From Verrucomicrobiota bacterium (GTDB lineage: Bacteria > Verrucomicrobiota > Verrucomicrobiia > Limisphaerales > UBA1096), in NCBI GenBank assembly GCA_003972865.1, contig QOAX01000216.1, positions 1 to 12,280 on the forward strand: DNA of 12,280 nt, read 5' to 3'. Made by a program: the position numbers and the translations under genes. The notes below the pieces were generated by a model. It was not told the origin of the DNA. It was given only the letters and a program-made list of their open reading frames with translations, and made no database searches. Each line of letters starts with the position of its first letter. The first letter of the stretch is position 1. Below are positions 11,405 to 12,280 of the stretch, piece after piece.

Positions 11405-12280
11405 TTAACTGGTTGGATTCAAATTAACGTGTTCGTCGCGCCGTTGCAACACCTCGGGGTTGTAGACGACCTGCCGTATTTCCCGTCGGATGTCCGCAAA
11501 CAATTCGTAGTCGGGCCGCTCATCAGGCCGAAAGACCGGGGCTGGTTTGTCATAAACCACGGTGGCCCCGGGACTGCGGTCATGGCCATCGGCCTTCCAG
11601 TCCCAATATTGTGAGAGGCCCACCAGCCGGTCACCCACGCGGATGGCCTCGTTGAGTTCATGGGTCACAATGATCAGCGTGTACGGCGGCTTTTTGCCTT
11701 CGGCCATGGCCTCCTTGTTCTCCTCGTAAAACTGTAGAAGCATCTCCTGCAACTCCTCCCGCGTCGCCTCATCCAGCGCGCCGAACGGCTCGTCGAGCAG
11801 GATGATCTCCGGCTCCATGATCAGCGCTTGGGCAATCGCCACCCGTTGCTGCATGCCGCCGGACATCTGGCTCGGGTACAGGTGCATCGCCTGGCCAAGC
11901 CCGACCTTGTCGAGAAACGCCGCAGCCCGGTCGCGAAACTCACGACGCTTTTTTGCCCACCCCACCCAGTTGAACCAGCGAAATGCGGTGGTGGTCTGGT
12001 CAAATTTCAGGCCAAGCGCGACGTTGTCCAGCGCGGTTAAAAACGGATAGAGCGAATATTTCTGGTAAACGATGCCGCGGTCGCGCCCCGGCCGGTCGGC
12101 GTTGGCCAAGCGCCCGTTTTGCAGGGTGAGAATTCTCCCTCTGTGAGGCGGGTGGGTGCCGAGGATGGCCCGAAGGAGTGTTGACTTGCCACAGCCGCTT
12201 GGCCCGATCAACGCCACAAACTGCCCGGCGTCCACTTTCAGGTTCAGGTCGAACAACACCTTGGTTTCACCAAACCAATG
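11405..12280 (-). CDS. ABC transporter ATP-binding protein, nitrate/sulfonate/taurine type (5' end outside window)
   Basis: This subunit hydrolyses ATP to drive an inner-membrane importer. The frame is open through the window edge (the visible part begins HWFGETKVLFDL, a normal pre-Walker sequence), so the GTG at 12259 is not the true start. Numbering from that GTG: Walker A GPSGCGKST (19-27), Q-loop at Gln66 in IVYQKYSLYPF, signature MSGGMQQR (132-139), Walker B IILLDEPFGALDE (152-164) and the H-loop His in TLIIVTHELNEAI (His200). All catalytic motifs are intact. Unlike typical TauB/SsuB/NrtD proteins it has about 25 additional residues (88-112, Trp/Lys/Arg-rich) after the Q-loop, and a tail of about 65 residues with GATVVYDKPAPVFRPDE. 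The substrate cannot be read from this subunit; the permease and binding protein are presumably upstream. The AAA ATPase gene follows after 13 bases. Confidence 0.93.
   Translation of the reverse strand, partial: HWFGETKVLFDLNLKVDAGQFVALIGPSGCGKSTLLRAILGTHPPHRGRILTLQNGRLANADRPGRDRGIVYQKYSLYPFLTALDNVALGLKFDQTTTAFRWFNWVGWAKKRREFRDRAAAFLDKVGLGQAMHLYPSQMSGGMQQRVAIAQALIMEPEIILLDEPFGALDEATREELQEMLLQFYEENKEAMAEGKKPPYTLIIVTHELNEAIRVGDRLVGLSQYWDWKADGHDRSPGATVVYDKPAPVFRPDERPDYELFADIRREIRQVVYNPEVLQRRDEHVNLNPTS

Noticed and set aside
1..12280. CRISPR array, tRNA or rRNA gene, insertion sequence or prophage
   Set aside because: No spaced direct repeats, no tRNA- or rRNA-like sequence and no transposase or phage-like reading frame was seen; nearly all of the window is accounted for by housekeeping genes.

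Overview
The window is GC-rich (roughly 60% by eye) and all supported genes lie on the minus strand, so the biological reading order runs from position 12280 down to 1. The main content is a long ribosomal-protein operon in the conserved S10/spc order: rplB, rpsS, rplV, rpsC, rplP, rpmC, rpsQ, rplN, rplX, rplE, rpsN, rpsH, rplF, rplR, rpsE, rplO, secY. The genes are packed with gaps of 2-36 bases, and rplE/rplX overlap by 4 bases. The organism is clearly a bacterium. The absence of rpmD between rpsE and rplO, the zinc-less S14, the sequence style of L18, L2 and SecY, and the large lineage-specific additions to S5, L22 and L29 suggest a PVC-group bacterium, most likely Verrucomicrobiota. That placement is inference without any database search.

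Reading with transcription: 12280-11405 is the end of an ABC-transporter ATPase gene of the nitrate/sulfonate/taurine type (its 5' end is outside the window). It is followed 13 bases later by a gene for a two-module AAA ATPase resembling Ycf46 (11391-9568). These two look like the tail of an unrelated operon. Next comes the only sizeable non-coding stretch, 9230-9567 (338 bases). It holds two exact copies of the palindrome CGCTTGGCCAAGCG, an A7/T7 inverted repeat between them, a possible terminator hairpin, and a candidate promoter with an A/T-rich upstream element. The predicted leader RNA of about 120 bases begins with a cUUCGg-capped hairpin, and a further perfect 10-bp hairpin lies within the first codons of rplB.

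The ribosomal operon then runs from 9229 to 71. It supplies much of the large-subunit core (L2, L22, L16, L29, L14, L24, L5, L6, L18, L15), the small-subunit proteins S19, S3, S17, S14, S8 and S5, and the translocon subunit SecY, to which the ribosome exit site docks. The genes normally upstream of rplB (rpsJ, rplC, rplD, rplW) are not here, so the S10 block is split at rplB.

The most unusual points are: L29 at about twice normal length; an insertion of about 43 residues in L22, which together with L29 borders the peptide exit site; S5 with a 91-residue low-complexity N-terminal tail built partly from a 39-bp tandem DNA repeat; and the paired palindromes plus structured leader upstream of rplB.
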